Positions 37,577 through 46,226 of a DNA stretch of 64,000 bases are shown piece after piece; the stretch's first letter is position 1; each line of letters opens with the position of its first letter. The stretch spans positions 62,001-126,000 of the forward strand of contig JAFEDK010000017.1 in NCBI GenBank assembly GCA_018241665.1, in the 5' to 3' direction. The DNA comes from Pseudomonadota bacterium. Lineage in GTDB: Bacteria > Pseudomonadota > Gammaproteobacteria > Burkholderiales > Rhodocyclaceae. Under the pieces are notes generated by a model. The model was not told the DNA's origin. It worked only from the letters and a program-made list of their open reading frames with translations, and searched no databases. Both the position numbers and the translations under genes were made by a program.

Positions 37577-37648
37577 GAAAAACAGTCAACAAACCCTACT
37601 AACCTGGGCCCATCTCGAACCGGCCAAACAGACGACGAAGGAACCCTC

Positions 37649-37918
37649 ATGCTTTCGATTACCGACTTGCTGGATTTCATCGAAGTGGATTGGGAAACCG
37701 TACAGATCGTGGAAGATGCCACCGGACTACCGAATGACCAAGCCCACGGACTGGCGAGAGAGTTGCTGAAGACACAACAAGGGCTCTACCTGGTGCACCA
37801 GATGTTCAAAGACCAGCTGTCAACAGCCGAGCAGCGGTTTGATTTCCTTCGGAAACGTCAGCTTCAACGGGCATACGGCTACTTTTCCCGCAAATACCCG
37901 CTGACTGAGAGCCTCTGA
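37649..37918 (+). CDS. Hypothetical protein, 89 aa
   Basis: Not recognised. The protein is soluble, acidic at the N-terminus (MLSITDLLDFIEVDWETVQIV as MLSITDLLDFIEVDWE) and basic toward the C-terminus (FDFLRKRQLQRAYGYFSRKY), predicted mainly helical. AAGGA lies seven bases before the ATG. It is enclosed by the two DnaA-box/TATA modules and is divergent from earP. A role in replication is only a guess from position. Confidence 0.65.
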   Translation: MLSITDLLDFIEVDWETVQIVEDATGLPNDQAHGLARELLKTQQGLYLVHQMFKDQLSTAEQRFDFLRKRQLQRAYGYFSRKYPLTESL

Positions 37919-38081
37919 CAAGCAAGCGCTTGTGCACAAGCAGGCGGTAAACAGTCGCAGAAAATGTGGACAAGCCTCGAATCGGCGGGAATCAAAATTT
38001 TCCTCCCCATTTTGTCCCCGCCTAGTTCCTGCTTCTCTCCAAAGCCTTTTACTTCATACAAGATAATGAATTAAAAAGGTT

Positions 38082-38291
38082 TTAGTGTGTTATCCACAGA
38101 AATTGGCGGTGCACTGTTAACAGAGTTATATATATAAAAAGAAAACATAAGAACAAAACGACAACTGAACTTGCGAACGCCACATCCACCTGATGCTTGT
38201 TCAGCAGCACAGGAAATGCGTGTCCGTACAGCAGGTTCTCGCCGATAATCGGCGCCAACTTCATCCAGAAATCGTCCTCGTGCTCGGGCAT
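38082..38291 (-). CDS. Possible small membrane protein, 69 aa
   Basis: A frame MPEHEDDFWMKLAPIIGENL... followed by one hydrophobic helix (FASSVVVLFLCFLFIYITLL). GGAAGGA lies about 14 bases upstream of the ATG. Against it: its 3' third reads through the TATA module and DnaA box, whose AT-richness alone would give hydrophobic residues. It also overlaps the start proposed for the EamA gene by 12 bases. Treat as doubtful. Confidence 0.3.
   Translation of the reverse strand: MPEHEDDFWMKLAPIIGENLLYGHAFPVLLNKHQVDVAFASSVVVLFLCFLFIYITLLTVHRQFLWITH
38090..38136 (+). repeat. DnaA-box/TATA module, copy B
   Basis: TTATCCACAGAAA followed, 36 bases from its start, by ACAG-AG-TTATATATATA and A-rich sequence. 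It matches copy A at 37526-37576 in motif order and direction. The surrounding 37919-38279 is about 360 bases with no confident gene. Confidence 0.6.
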
Positions 38292-39185
38292 CGACGCTCA
38301 ATCCTTCCCATCCATCCCTACCTTCTGTTGACGCTCACCGTCCTGTTCTGGTCTGGCAACATGGTTGTTGGACGAGGATTGCGGGAACTGGTCCCGCCGT
38401 TTTCGCTGGCTGTCGGGCGTTGGATCCTCGCTTTCCTGCTGACCTTGCCGTTTGCGTGGCCACACAGGCGGAGCTTGAAAGGGCTGGATTGCCGACAATG
38501 GCTAGTGCTGCTGGCGCTTGGTGCGCTGGGTGTCGGCGCATACAACACGCTCGCTTACATCGCGCTTGCCCATACCAGCGCTACCAACGCGGCGCTGCTG
38601 AACTCCTTCATCCCGATTGCGATCATTGCGATCTCTTGGTTTTTTGGTCATCAGGCGAAGGGGCCCGAACTTGTCGGCGTCGGGATTTCCTTCTGTGGCG
38701 TGCTGACCATCGTCAGTCACGGTGATCCGGCAATCCTGGCCGGATTCAGGCTGAATGCCGGGGACGTCTGGATGTTGGCAGCGGTGTTGTCCTGGGCTTT
38801 CTATACGCTTGGGTTGCGCTGGCGTCCGCCCGGAGTGCATCCAATGGCGCTTCTGGCGGCATTAACGGCGATCGGACTGGTGATCCTGCTGCCTTTCGCG
38901 TGGTACGAACTGGCTTCCGGTGCTGTTCTGCACCTCACCTCGGCGGCGTTTGCCGGTATTGCCTACACCGGGATCTTTCCGGCTTTTCTCGGTTATGTGT
39001 TCTACAACCGGGCGGTGGCCGAGGTGGGGGCGGCCAAAGGGGGGGGGTTCATCCATTTGATGCCGGTTTTCAGCACGATTCTGGCAGCCATTTTTCTCGG
39101 CGAAGTGCCGCAGTTGTACCATTTGCTCGGAATCGTGATGATTCTCGCCGGCATCTGGCTGACGACCGGTTTCAATCGACGCTAA
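38280..39185 (+). CDS. EamA/DMT-family inner-membrane transporter
   Basis: A 301-aa drug/metabolite transporter with ten membrane helices in two EamA repeats (TVLFWSGNMVVGRGLRELVP at the N-terminus; AAVLSWAFYTLGLRW in the second repeat; FLGEVPQLYHLLGIVMILAG at the end). The start is unclear: a GTG at 38280 is used, and the coding frame has no ATG before the first helix. Substrate is unknown. First gene to the right of the AT-rich region. Confidence 0.83.
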   Translation: MLGHRRSILPIHPYLLLTLTVLFWSGNMVVGRGLRELVPPFSLAVGRWILAFLLTLPFAWPHRRSLKGLDCRQWLVLLALGALGVGAYNTLAYIALAHTSATNAALLNSFIPIAIIAISWFFGHQAKGPELVGVGISFCGVLTIVSHGDPAILAGFRLNAGDVWMLAAVLSWAFYTLGLRWRPPGVHPMALLAALTAIGLVILLPFAWYELASGAVLHLTSAAFAGIAYTGIFPAFLGYVFYNRAVAEVGAAKGGGFIHLMPVFSTILAAIFLGEVPQLYHLLGIVMILAGIWLTTGFNRR

Positions 39186-39213
39186 ACTGCGCGGTGAACT
39201 TAGGAGTTTTTTC

Positions 39214-39687
39214 TTGCATTTCGAACATCTCATCGAGATCAACAATCCCCTCAACCCGCTCATCGAGACGTTGAGCCGTGAGCAGGTGTGGAGCGGCCTG
39301 ATGTACCGGGTCGAAGAGCCGGGCATCTTCCTGCCAGGACTGGATCGTTGTGAGATCCTGTCGCGCAGCGAGGGCCGGGTGGAGCGGATCCTCCATTTCG
39401 GGCAGGCCAGCATCCGTGACACGGTTACTTATCGTGATTCAGAATGGGTCTGCTTCGAATCGCGGGCGACTGCCCAGCACGCCGGTGGTTCGCTTACGAT
39501 CCGGCTAGAAGTACCTGATTCGAATAGGATTTTTCTCCGATTCACGTATGAGACCACGCTCTCGGAGAATGCGGCCGAAGGGGATGTGGTGCAAGTATCC
39601 GAATTCGTCAAGTCCGCGTACCGGGAATCGGACGTGGATACGGTACGCATCATCCGCACGATTGCTGCCAACGGGCGGCCTCATTAG
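39214..39687 (+). CDS. DUF1857/AtaL-like SRPBCC protein
   Basis: A 157-aa protein of the AtaL-like (DUF1857) branch of the START/SRPBCC fold: [28 protein letters not shown] (part [20 protein letters not shown]) is characteristic. The gene uses a TTG start with TAGGAG seven bases upstream. It likely binds a small hydrophobic ligand; function is not known. It sits 28 bases after the EamA transporter and 42 before an aminotransferase, so the three may be one operon. Confidence 0.87.
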   Translation: MHFEHLIEINNPLNPLIETLSREQVWSGLMYRVEEPGIFLPGLDRCEILSRSEGRVERILHFGQASIRDTVTYRDSEWVCFESRATAQHAGGSLTIRLEVPDSNRIFLRFTYETTLSENAAEGDVVQVSEFVKSAYRESDVDTVRIIRTIAANGRPH

Positions 39688-39729
39688 CAGGTCGGCCGGC
39701 GGTATTTCAGACTGTCTTCAGGAGAAACC

Positions 39730-40863
39730 ATGAAGGTCGCAAGTCCCGAAATCCGTTCTTTCCAGCCACCAGTACGGACCCTGATGGGGCCAGGTCCGTC
39801 CGACGTGCCGCCACGGGTGCTTGCTGCGCTGGCACGGCCGACTATAGGCCATCTCGATCCGGCTTTCGTCGGCATGATGGACGAGCTGAAAAGCCTGTTG
39901 CGTTACGCTTTCCAGACTGAAAACGAGCTGACTTTCCCCTTGTCGGCGCCCGGCTCGGTGGGCATGGAGAGCTGCTTCGTCAACCTGGTTAGTCCGGGTG
40001 ACAAGGTTATCGTCTGCATTAACGGTGTTTTCGGCCAGCGAATGGCTGAAAATGTGCGCAGGATCGGCGGAGTTCCGGTGATTGTCGAGGATCCTTGGGG
40101 GGAAGCAGTCGATCCAGCCAAGGTGGAGGATGCCTTCCGCGCTAATCCCGACGCCAGCGTGCTGGCCTTTGTCCATGCGGAAACCTCAACCGGGGTTTTG
40201 TCCGATGCCGCCACGCTGGCGGCTATTGCCCGTCGTTTCGGCGCCCTGACGATCATGGACTGTGTCACCTCGCTTGCTGGGGTGCCGGTATTGCTCGACG
40301 AGTGGGGGATCGATGCGGCTTATTCAGGCAGCCAGAAATGCCTGTCATGTACGCCAGGCCTCTCTCCAGTCAGTTTTTCAGCCGCTGCAGTGGAACGGAT
40401 TCGCAATCGGAAGACTGCATGCCAGAGCTGGTTTCAGGATTTGAGCCTGGTTCTGGGCTACTGGAGCGGCGCGAAACGGACTTATCACCACACAGCACCG
40501 GTCAATCCGCTCTACGGTCTGCACGAATCTCTGGTTCTGCTGGCAGAAGAAGGGCTGGAAACGGTCTGGCTGCGCCATAGGGACAACCATTTGCGACTGC
40601 GGGCCGGGCTGGAGGCGTTGGGATTGCGCTTCGTCGTGCGGGAGGGCGCACGCCTGCCGCAGCTCAACACGGTCTGGGTTCCGGATGGTGTCGATGAAGC
40701 GGCGGCCCGCCATCGTCTGCTCACCGAGTTCGGGTTGGAAATAGGCGCGGGCCTGGGGGTTCTGGCCGGCAAGGTGTGGCGCATCGGCCTGATGGGACAT
40801 TCCAGCCGTCCAGCCAATATTGCCCTGTGCCTGTCGGCACTGGAGGTGGTGCTCTGTCGTTAA
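39730..40863 (+). CDS. PLP-dependent aminotransferase, alanine/serine-glyoxylate type
   Basis: A 377-aa class V aminotransferase. [26 protein letters not shown] near residue 18 (part [15 protein letters not shown]), [29 protein letters not shown], the PLP-binding Asp in [11 protein letters not shown], and the PLP Lys in [15 protein letters not shown] (about K203) all match alanine-glyoxylate aminotransferase. The C-terminus has [13 protein letters not shown]. Cytoplasmic; exact amino donor uncertain. CAGGAGA precedes the ATG. Confidence 0.92.
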   Translation: MKVASPEIRSFQPPVRTLMGPGPSDVPPRVLAALARPTIGHLDPAFVGMMDELKSLLRYAFQTENELTFPLSAPGSVGMESCFVNLVSPGDKVIVCINGVFGQRMAENVRRIGGVPVIVEDPWGEAVDPAKVEDAFRANPDASVLAFVHAETSTGVLSDAATLAAIARRFGALTIMDCVTSLAGVPVLLDEWGIDAAYSGSQKCLSCTPGLSPVSFSAAAVERIRNRKTACQSWFQDLSLVLGYWSGAKRTYHHTAPVNPLYGLHESLVLLAEEGLETVWLRHRDNHLRLRAGLEALGLRFVVREGARLPQLNTVWVPDGVDEAAARHRLLTEFGLEIGAGLGVLAGKVWRIGLMGHSSRPANIALCLSALEVVLCR

Positions 40864-40870
40864 CGAGGTT

Positions 40871-41707
40871 TCAGAGGCCCAGGTGTGGGTAGGTGAAACC
40901 AATGAAATGCGTTGAATTGACGACAAAGTGCGCGAAAACTGCGGCTTCTATGCGTCTGATGCGTGCATATGCGCAAGCGTAGGCCAAGCCGGCGACGACA
41001 GCCAGTCCCGCATACAGCACGCCGCCCGCCAGGTGGGAGGCACCAAACAGCGCAGCTGATATCGCCACGGGGAGTACGTTTCCCCGTTCGCGATATCGCT
41101 GATGCAGTTTTTCCTGGATCAGTCCGCGAAAGAAGCATTCTTCCGCGATGCAGGTGAACAGCAGATTGATGGCCAGGAAATGGGGGGCGAATGCTGGCCA
41201 TTTCGGATCAGGGCGAACGAATCCAGCCAGCCAGGCGAGTCCGATCGTCGAGAATGCTCCGAAGACAGAAAATATCAGCAGAAGGCTTCCATTTCGACAA
41301 ATTTCGGCCATTGATTCAAAGCGTTGGCTGAAGAAAACCAGCAATAGCAGGCCGGCGGCAGCCTTGTCGAAACTGGCCCGAAGGGTAAACGGCGCGGTTT
41401 CGGCGCCCAGTACCACATTGTCGGCAATGCTCAATGTATGAAATCCCGGCCAGGCATGCAGGGCCAGGATCAAGGCAAGGGTGCCGGCTGCCCAGGGAGC
41501 GGCTTTCGGAAAATGGTGCGTGGAAGCGATGCAGGCCACCAGAAGGAGCGCCAGGCCGGGTAATGCCACCGGAGTGACGAGTCCGCTGGCAAGGGCGCTA
41601 CCCAGTGCGAGGGCAAACAGTACGGCCCATGGGGCAATACGCGTACTGGCCGGCCACCATGTGGCCAGGATGGCGGTACCCAGTAAAAGGACGCTGACTT
41701 CCTGCAA
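40871..41707 (-). CDS. CPBP-family intramembrane metalloprotease
   Basis: A 278-aa protein with about eight hydrophobic segments. The CPBP (Rce1/Abi) motifs are AEECFFRGLIQEKL (EExxxR), ALFGASHL (FxxxH) and a final HFVVNSTHF (HxxxN/S), near residues 195-270. It probably cleaves membrane substrates. It converges on the aminotransferase gene and follows the lipoprotein gene with 20 bases between. Confidence 0.88.
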   Translation of the reverse strand: MQEVSVLLLGTAILATWWPASTRIAPWAVLFALALGSALASGLVTPVALPGLALLLVACIASTHHFPKAAPWAAGTLALILALHAWPGFHTLSIADNVVLGAETAPFTLRASFDKAAAGLLLLVFFSQRFESMAEICRNGSLLLIFSVFGAFSTIGLAWLAGFVRPDPKWPAFAPHFLAINLLFTCIAEECFFRGLIQEKLHQRYRERGNVLPVAISAALFGASHLAGGVLYAGLAVVAGLAYACAYARIRRIEAAVFAHFVVNSTHFIGFTYPHLGL

Positions 41708-41727
41708 ATTCTTTTCGCGTCAGTATC

Positions 41728-41955
41728 TTACTGGCGTGTCGCGGCGTCGATCTGCTTGCGACGTTCTTCCGCCTGCTGGTTGACGGCATCCAGCTGCTGC
41801 TGAATCTGCGCCTTTGTCGCCTGGGCTTGTTCGGCTTCCCGGGCCTTGAGCTGGGCAGCGGTGACGGCAGCTGTACCGCTATCGGAGACGCCGCAGGCAC
41901 TCAGAAGAAACGACATCGACAGCATGAGTGGGCGCAGGATGGATGCGGAAGGCAT
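41728..41955 (-). CDS. Small lipoprotein with coiled-coil tail
   Basis: A 75-aa protein. Signal peptide LMLSMSFLLSAC ends in lipobox LSAC (Cys21). The mature part is a charged Ala/Gln-rich helix (KAREAEQAQATKAQIQQQLD). It is in line with the CPBP protease gene. Function unknown. Confidence 0.72.
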   Translation of the reverse strand: MPSASILRPLMLSMSFLLSACGVSDSGTAAVTAAQLKAREAEQAQATKAQIQQQLDAVNQQAEERRKQIDAATRQ

Positions 41956-42041
41956 GTCTGGCTCCTGATGAGCCCGGTAACGGGCGGTGACCAACATTAC
42001 CGCCATTTGTCGTGTTCGTCACGCCTTCCGCAGTCAAATTC

Positions 42042-42314
42042 CTACTTTTTGCTGCTATCTCCACCACCAACGCTCAATTCTCCTTTCAGCTTGGCAATGC
42101 TCTTGTCGCCGAAGCCTTTTACGTTCTTCAGTTCGTCGAGGTTCTTGAACGGACCGTTCTTGGTCCGGTAGTCGATGATCGCCTGGGCTTTGGAGGGGCC
42201 GATGCCTTTCACGCCGTCGAGATCGCTCTGACTTGCAGTGTTGATGTTGACGGCGGCCAGAGCGATCTGGATTCCGGCGAGGGACAGGCCGAGGAAGGAC
42301 AGGATGTGCTTCAT
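42042..42314 (-). CDS. ComEA-like secreted helix-hairpin-helix protein
   Basis: A 90-aa protein: a signal peptide (LSFLGLSLAGIQIALA) followed by a tandem HhH ComEA domain (VNINTASQSDLDGVKGIGPS and FKNLDELKNVKGFGDKSIAK). It likely binds DNA in the periplasm during natural transformation, as ComEA does; other com genes are not here. The C-terminus is GGGDSSKK. Confidence 0.9.
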   Translation of the reverse strand: MKHILSFLGLSLAGIQIALAAVNINTASQSDLDGVKGIGPSKAQAIIDYRTKNGPFKNLDELKNVKGFGDKSIAKLKGELSVGGGDSSKK

Positions 42315-42464
42315 TTAGGTCTCCTTGTTAATGACATGGTTATTTTGTAGGTAAATACCAATGGCATCAATAGGGGCCGCAACATTTGGAGATTGTTTAC
42401 CACCAACCTGGCGGGTACCTCGTGCGTTAAGAGAGGACATCCTCCCCTTATCCGGAGCACCGTC

Positions 42465-42677
42465 ATGAGAAAGACCCTTGTTCTAACAGTAATTTTGTCT
42501 GCCCTGTTGGGCGGTTGCGTCGTCGTGCCGGCTGGACCGGGCTACGGTCATTACCACCGCTACGACGGGCCGGTGGTTGTGCCCGGACCGGCGCGTGTCG
42601 AGCCCTATCGCGGTTATGGCCCCGGTTATCAGAGGGGATACGATCGGGGCTATGACCGGGGCTACCGTGGTTGGTAA
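42465..42677 (+). CDS. Small Gly/Tyr/Arg-rich lipoprotein
   Basis: A 70-aa protein. The signal peptide ends in lipobox LGGC (Cys18). The mature part is Pro/Gly/Tyr-rich and ends in the imperfect repeats RGYDRGYDRGYRGW. CCGGAG precedes the start. Function unknown; such tails are common in envelope proteins. Confidence 0.72.
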   Translation: MRKTLVLTVILSALLGGCVVVPAGPGYGHYHRYDGPVVVPGPARVEPYRGYGPGYQRGYDRGYDRGYRGW

Positions 42678-42812
42678 GTCGTCGGCTGGAGCGTAAAGCC
42701 GTGCAAAATTCTGGCTGTCGGCGGGATATGCCCTTATGCTTGGACCGTATGCAGTTTCAGGCAGGGAGCGGGGGCAGTTTTCTCCGGTCTATCTGCGCAC
42801 TCAATCTTGCCC

Positions 42813-44618
42813 ATGTCCCGACACTCCGCGGCTGCAGCCAATATTTCCGAGCACAAACTGAGCCTCGCCGAAGTGCTCGACATGCTGGTGGGCGATCAGC
42901 TTGTCGATCCGGCGGATGCCGAAGCACTGCGACTTGCCCAGGCCAAGAAGGCGGTCGAGTCGCACCCCCTGGCGGTTGTTGCGGGTCAGAAGTGGGCCGC
43001 CCGCCAGGCTCCTCACCAGGTTCTGACCCTCGAGGTGCTGAGCGAATGGCTGGCCAGCCGGGTTGGGCTTGACTACGTGCGTATCGACCCGCTGAAGATC
43101 GATTTTTCGGCGGTGACTGCAGTGATGTCCTCGGCCTATGCGACCCGCTTCGGTGTGCTGCCGCTGGAGGTGGGTTTGCGCGAGGTGGTGGTGGCGACGA
43201 CACAACCTTTCCTGCGGGAGTGGGAGAAGGAAGTCGCTGGCATCCTGAAGAAGGAGATCCGCCGGGTTGTCGCCAATCCTGCCGACGTCGCCCGTTACCT
43301 GGTGGAGTTCTACAACCTGGCCCGCTCCGTCAAGAAGGCGGCCCAGAGCAGTGGTCAGGGCAACAATTCGTCCTTCGAGCAACTGGTGGAACTGGGGCAG
43401 GTCAATCGCCAGTACGATGCCAACGACCGCCACATCGTGAACATCGTGGACTGGTTGTGGCAGTACGCTTTCGAGCAGCGGGCCAGCGACATCCACATCG
43501 AGCCCCGGCGAGAGATGGGGCTGGTGCGTTTCCGCATCGACGGGGTGCTGCACCAGGTTTACCAGATGCCGATGAGCGTGCTGGCCGCGGTGACCAGCCG
43601 CATCAAAATCCTCGGCCGCATGGATGTGGTCGAGAAGCGCCGGCCTCAGGATGGTCGCGTCAAGACGCGGGTCAGCAGCGGCAAGGAGGTCGAGCTGCGC
43701 CTGTCCACGCTGCCCACCGCCTTCGGCGAAAAACTGGTGATGCGGATCTTCGATCCCGAGGTGTTGGTCCGCAACATGGCGGAACTGGGTTTTTCGGACG
43801 CCGACCAAGGCCGTTGGCAATCCATTTCAGGGCAGCCGCACGGCATCATCCTGGTTACCGGACCGACCGGTTCTGGCAAGACCACGACGCTCTACTCGAC
43901 ATTGAAGCAGCTCGCCACACCGGAGGTGAACGTCTGCACGATCGAGGATCCGATCGAGATGGTCGAGCCGAGTTTCAACCAGATGCAGGTCCACCAGGCC
44001 ATCGAGCTCGGTTTTGCGGAAGGGGTGCGGGCCTTGATGCGGCAGGACCCGGACATCATCATGGTCGGCGAGATCCGCGACCTGGAAACCTCCGAGATGG
44101 CCATCCAGGCCGCGCTGACCGGCCACTTGGTGTTGTCCACGCTGCACACCAACGATGCGCCGTCGGCGATCACCCGGATGCTCGACCTCGGTGTGCCGGC
44201 CTACCTGCTCAACGCGACCCTGCTCGGCATCATGGCCCAGCGCCTGGTCCGCGTATTGTGTCCCCACTGCAAGGAATCCCATCCGCTGACGCCCGAGGAT
44301 GAGGCGATCTGGGATCACCTCGTCACACCCTGGAAGGCGCAGCGCCCGGCCCGTATCCACCGGGCTGTGGGCTGCATCGAATGCCGCATGACCGGTTACA
44401 TGGGGCGCATCGGCCTCTACGAGATCCTGCTGATGTCGCCTGAGATTCGCAAGTCGGTTGGCAAGGAGGTGGATCTGGCGCGCATCCGCGACCTGGCGAT
44501 CCGCGAGGGCATGCGGCCGCTGCGTCTGTCCGGTGCCCTCAAGGTGGCGGCCGGCATCACCACGCTGGAAGAAGTCGTCAAGGTTGCGCCGCCGGCAGAG
44601 TCCGATCAGGGGCGCTGA
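42813..44618 (+). CDS. GspE/PulE-type secretion or pilus assembly ATPase
   Basis: A 601-aa ATPase. The N-terminal 150 residues resemble a GspE_N/MshEN domain (WLASRVGLDYVRIDPLKID, VLPLEVGLREVVVATTQP). The ATPase core has ASDIHIEPRREMGLVRFRIDG, Walker A TGPTGSGKTTTLYSTLKQL (about residues 349-367), the Asp box TIEDPIEMVEPSF, Walker B RALMRQDPDIIMVGEIRD, and the His box LSTLHTNDAPSAITR. A zinc motif CPHC...CIEC is near residue 485. No other secretion or pilin genes are near, so its machine is encoded elsewhere. A TTG six bases upstream is an alternative start. Confidence 0.9.
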   Translation: MSRHSAAAANISEHKLSLAEVLDMLVGDQLVDPADAEALRLAQAKKAVESHPLAVVAGQKWAARQAPHQVLTLEVLSEWLASRVGLDYVRIDPLKIDFSAVTAVMSSAYATRFGVLPLEVGLREVVVATTQPFLREWEKEVAGILKKEIRRVVANPADVARYLVEFYNLARSVKKAAQSSGQGNNSSFEQLVELGQVNRQYDANDRHIVNIVDWLWQYAFEQRASDIHIEPRREMGLVRFRIDGVLHQVYQMPMSVLAAVTSRIKILGRMDVVEKRRPQDGRVKTRVSSGKEVELRLSTLPTAFGEKLVMRIFDPEVLVRNMAELGFSDADQGRWQSISGQPHGIILVTGPTGSGKTTTLYSTLKQLATPEVNVCTIEDPIEMVEPSFNQMQVHQAIELGFAEGVRALMRQDPDIIMVGEIRDLETSEMAIQAALTGHLVLSTLHTNDAPSAITRMLDLGVPAYLLNATLLGIMAQRLVRVLCPHCKESHPLTPEDEAIWDHLVTPWKAQRPARIHRAVGCIECRMTGYMGRIGLYEILLMSPEIRKSVGKEVDLARIRDLAIREGMRPLRLSGALKVAAGITTLEEVVKVAPPAESDQGR

Positions 44619-44656
44619 CCGGGCGCTGGCTTTGTCAGCAATCCCGTGGGGGCCTT

Positions 44657-44724
44657 GTGGGGGCGAATTCATTCGCCCAAAATGACTTTTTCCGACGTCC
44701 GCGGGCGAATGAATTCGCCCGCAC
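44657..44724 (+). repeat. Palindromic intergenic element, copy 4
   Basis: Left arm GGGCGAATTCATTCGCCC context and a right arm with one change at its end (CGCCCGCAC). The spacer ends CGTCCGC. It is 68 bp long. It lies between the GspE-like and NYN-domain genes. Confidence 0.88.
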
Positions 44725-44799
44725 GGGGTTTCACCTCTGTCTCAAAGCCCCGATTTGCGCGTACCCTGCGCGCACGTCCGCTCACTTCAGGAATTTTCC

Positions 44800-46131
44800 A
44801 TGGCCACTTCGCCCGACAACGTCAGCATGGCCCTGTTCTGCGACTTCGAGAACGTCGCCCTTGGCGTGCGCGATGCGAAGTACGAGAAATTCGACATCAA
44901 GCTGGTCCTCGAGCGCCTGCTGTTGAAGGGCAGCATCGTCGTCAAGAAGGCCTATTGCGACTGGGAGCGCTACAAGGGCTTCAAGGCCGGCATGCACGAG
45001 GCCAATTTCGAACTGATCGAGATCCCGCACGTGCGGCAGTCGGGCAAGAATTCCGCCGACATCCGACTGGTGGTGGATGCCCTTGACCTCTGTTACACCA
45101 AGAGCCACGTCAATACCTTCGTCATCATCAGTGGTGATTCCGATTTTTCGCCGCTGGTTTCCAAGCTGCGCGAGAACGCCAAGCAGGTGATCGGCGTCGG
45201 CGTCAAACAGTCCACGTCGGACCTGCTGATCGCCAACTGTGACGAGTTCATCTTCTACGACGACCTTGTGCGGGAAACCCGCCAGGCGGTAGCCAAGCGC
45301 GAGCCGAAGGAGGCCCAGCCCCAGGTGCGTCGCAGCCCCGAGGAAGAGAAGCGCCGCCGGGAAGAACTTGAAGCCCGACGTAGCCGGGCTGTCGACATGG
45401 CGGTCGAAACCTTCGACGCGTTGCTCGCAGAGCGCGGCGACACCGGCAAGATCTGGGCCTCGGTGCTGAAGGACGCGATCAAGCGCCGCAAGCCGGATTT
45501 CAGCGAGACCCGTTTTGGCTTCAAGGCCTTCGGCAACCTGCTCGACGAAGCTCAGTCCCGTGGCTTGCTGGAAATTGGGCGGGACGAGAAATCCGGTACC
45601 TACGTCTATCGCCGGGTGGGGGCGCCGGGATCCGCTGTCCATGAAACGGCCATTGTGTTGAGTGTCGAAGCGCCGGCTGCCACCGTGCCCGTTGTTGCTG
45701 AAGTCACGGCAGAGAAGCCTCGCAGGGCGCCAAAAGGCCGGCGCAGCAAGCCTGTCGCCGAGGCAACGCCCGTCGTGCAGCCGGAGCAGGTGCAGCCGGC
45801 GGTGATTCCGGCGGAGGAGGCCCAGACGGGGGCGGCCAAGCGTGGCAAGGGGCGTCGGGGTGTCAGGAGCGTGATTGAAGCCGGGGCTGTCGAACCTACG
45901 ACGCCTGCTGCGGGCCAGGAAGCGGTCGCGGTGCCGGCTCCGGTCGTTGAAGCGGCTGCTCCGCCCGAGTCTTCTGCCCGCCCCGCGCGGGCCAAACGCA
46001 AGACCGCCAGGCCTGTGAAGGTCGCTGCCGTCGAAGCGGACCCGGCCGTCGTTCCGCCGCCTGGTGACGAGGCCCGCAAGCCGGCACCGCGTGCCCGGCG
46101 TCCGCGCAAGAAGGCGGAGACCACCGAGTAA
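44800..46131 (+). CDS. NYN (LabA/PIN-like) domain protein with OST-HTH-like region
   Basis: A 443-aa protein. Residues about 8-155 are a NYN domain (MALFCDFENVALGVRD, IEIPHVRQSGKNSADIRLVVDALDLC, TFVIISGDSDFSPLVSKLRE), with the conserved acidic residues of a PIN-like nuclease. Residues about 195-270 look like an OST-HTH/LOTUS RNA-binding domain (KIWASVLKDAIKRRKPDFSE, FGFKAFGNLLDEA). The last 165 residues are a low-complexity Ala/Pro/Val tail with basic patches (KAPKGRRSK-like, RARRPRKKAE). Probably an RNA-directed nuclease or binding protein. CAGGA precedes the start. Confidence 0.87.
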   Translation: MATSPDNVSMALFCDFENVALGVRDAKYEKFDIKLVLERLLLKGSIVVKKAYCDWERYKGFKAGMHEANFELIEIPHVRQSGKNSADIRLVVDALDLCYTKSHVNTFVIISGDSDFSPLVSKLRENAKQVIGVGVKQSTSDLLIANCDEFIFYDDLVRETRQAVAKREPKEAQPQVRRSPEEEKRRREELEARRSRAVDMAVETFDALLAERGDTGKIWASVLKDAIKRRKPDFSETRFGFKAFGNLLDEAQSRGLLEIGRDEKSGTYVYRRVGAPGSAVHETAIVLSVEAPAATVPVVAEVTAEKPRRAPKGRRSKPVAEATPVVQPEQVQPAVIPAEEAQTGAAKRGKGRRGVRSVIEAGAVEPTTPAAGQEAVAVPAPVVEAAAPPESSARPARAKRKTARPVKVAAVEADPAVVPPPGDEARKPAPRARRPRKKAETTE

Positions 46132-46226
46132 AACCGGCGCCATCGTGTCGGCGGGCGCGAACTTCGCCACCGCCGGCAGGTCTGCCTTTCTTCCGTTTCC
46201 TGCCGTCCGTTGTGGCGGCTCCACGC

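Larger units (their letters stand above)
36997..38136. other. Candidate replication origin-like region (DnaA boxes, AT-rich modules)
   Basis: Exact DnaA boxes TTATCCACA occur at 36997-37005, 37526-37534 and 38090-38098. Near-matches TTGTGCACA occur at 37400 and 37930, and the complement of TTGTCCACA at 37965-37973. The non-coding parts 37331-37648 and 37919-38279 are clearly AT-richer than the surrounding sequence, with TATA runs. Two more exact boxes lie at 33341 and 34620. In plus-strand genes to the left C exceeds G in the lines I counted, and to the right G exceeds C, the switch expected at an origin. dnaA itself is not in the window. The gene-free stretch 37331-37648 otherwise shows no recognised RNA or protein gene. 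Confidence 0.5.

Noticed and set aside
36997..38136. Replication terminus instead of origin
   Set aside because: The sampled skew changes from C-rich to G-rich left to right on the plus strand, opposite to a terminus, and DnaA boxes are concentrated here.
42813..44618. Part of a type II secretion or type IV pilus operon
   Set aside because: No secretin, pilin, inner-membrane platform or prepilin peptidase genes are nearby; annotated as a lone ATPase.
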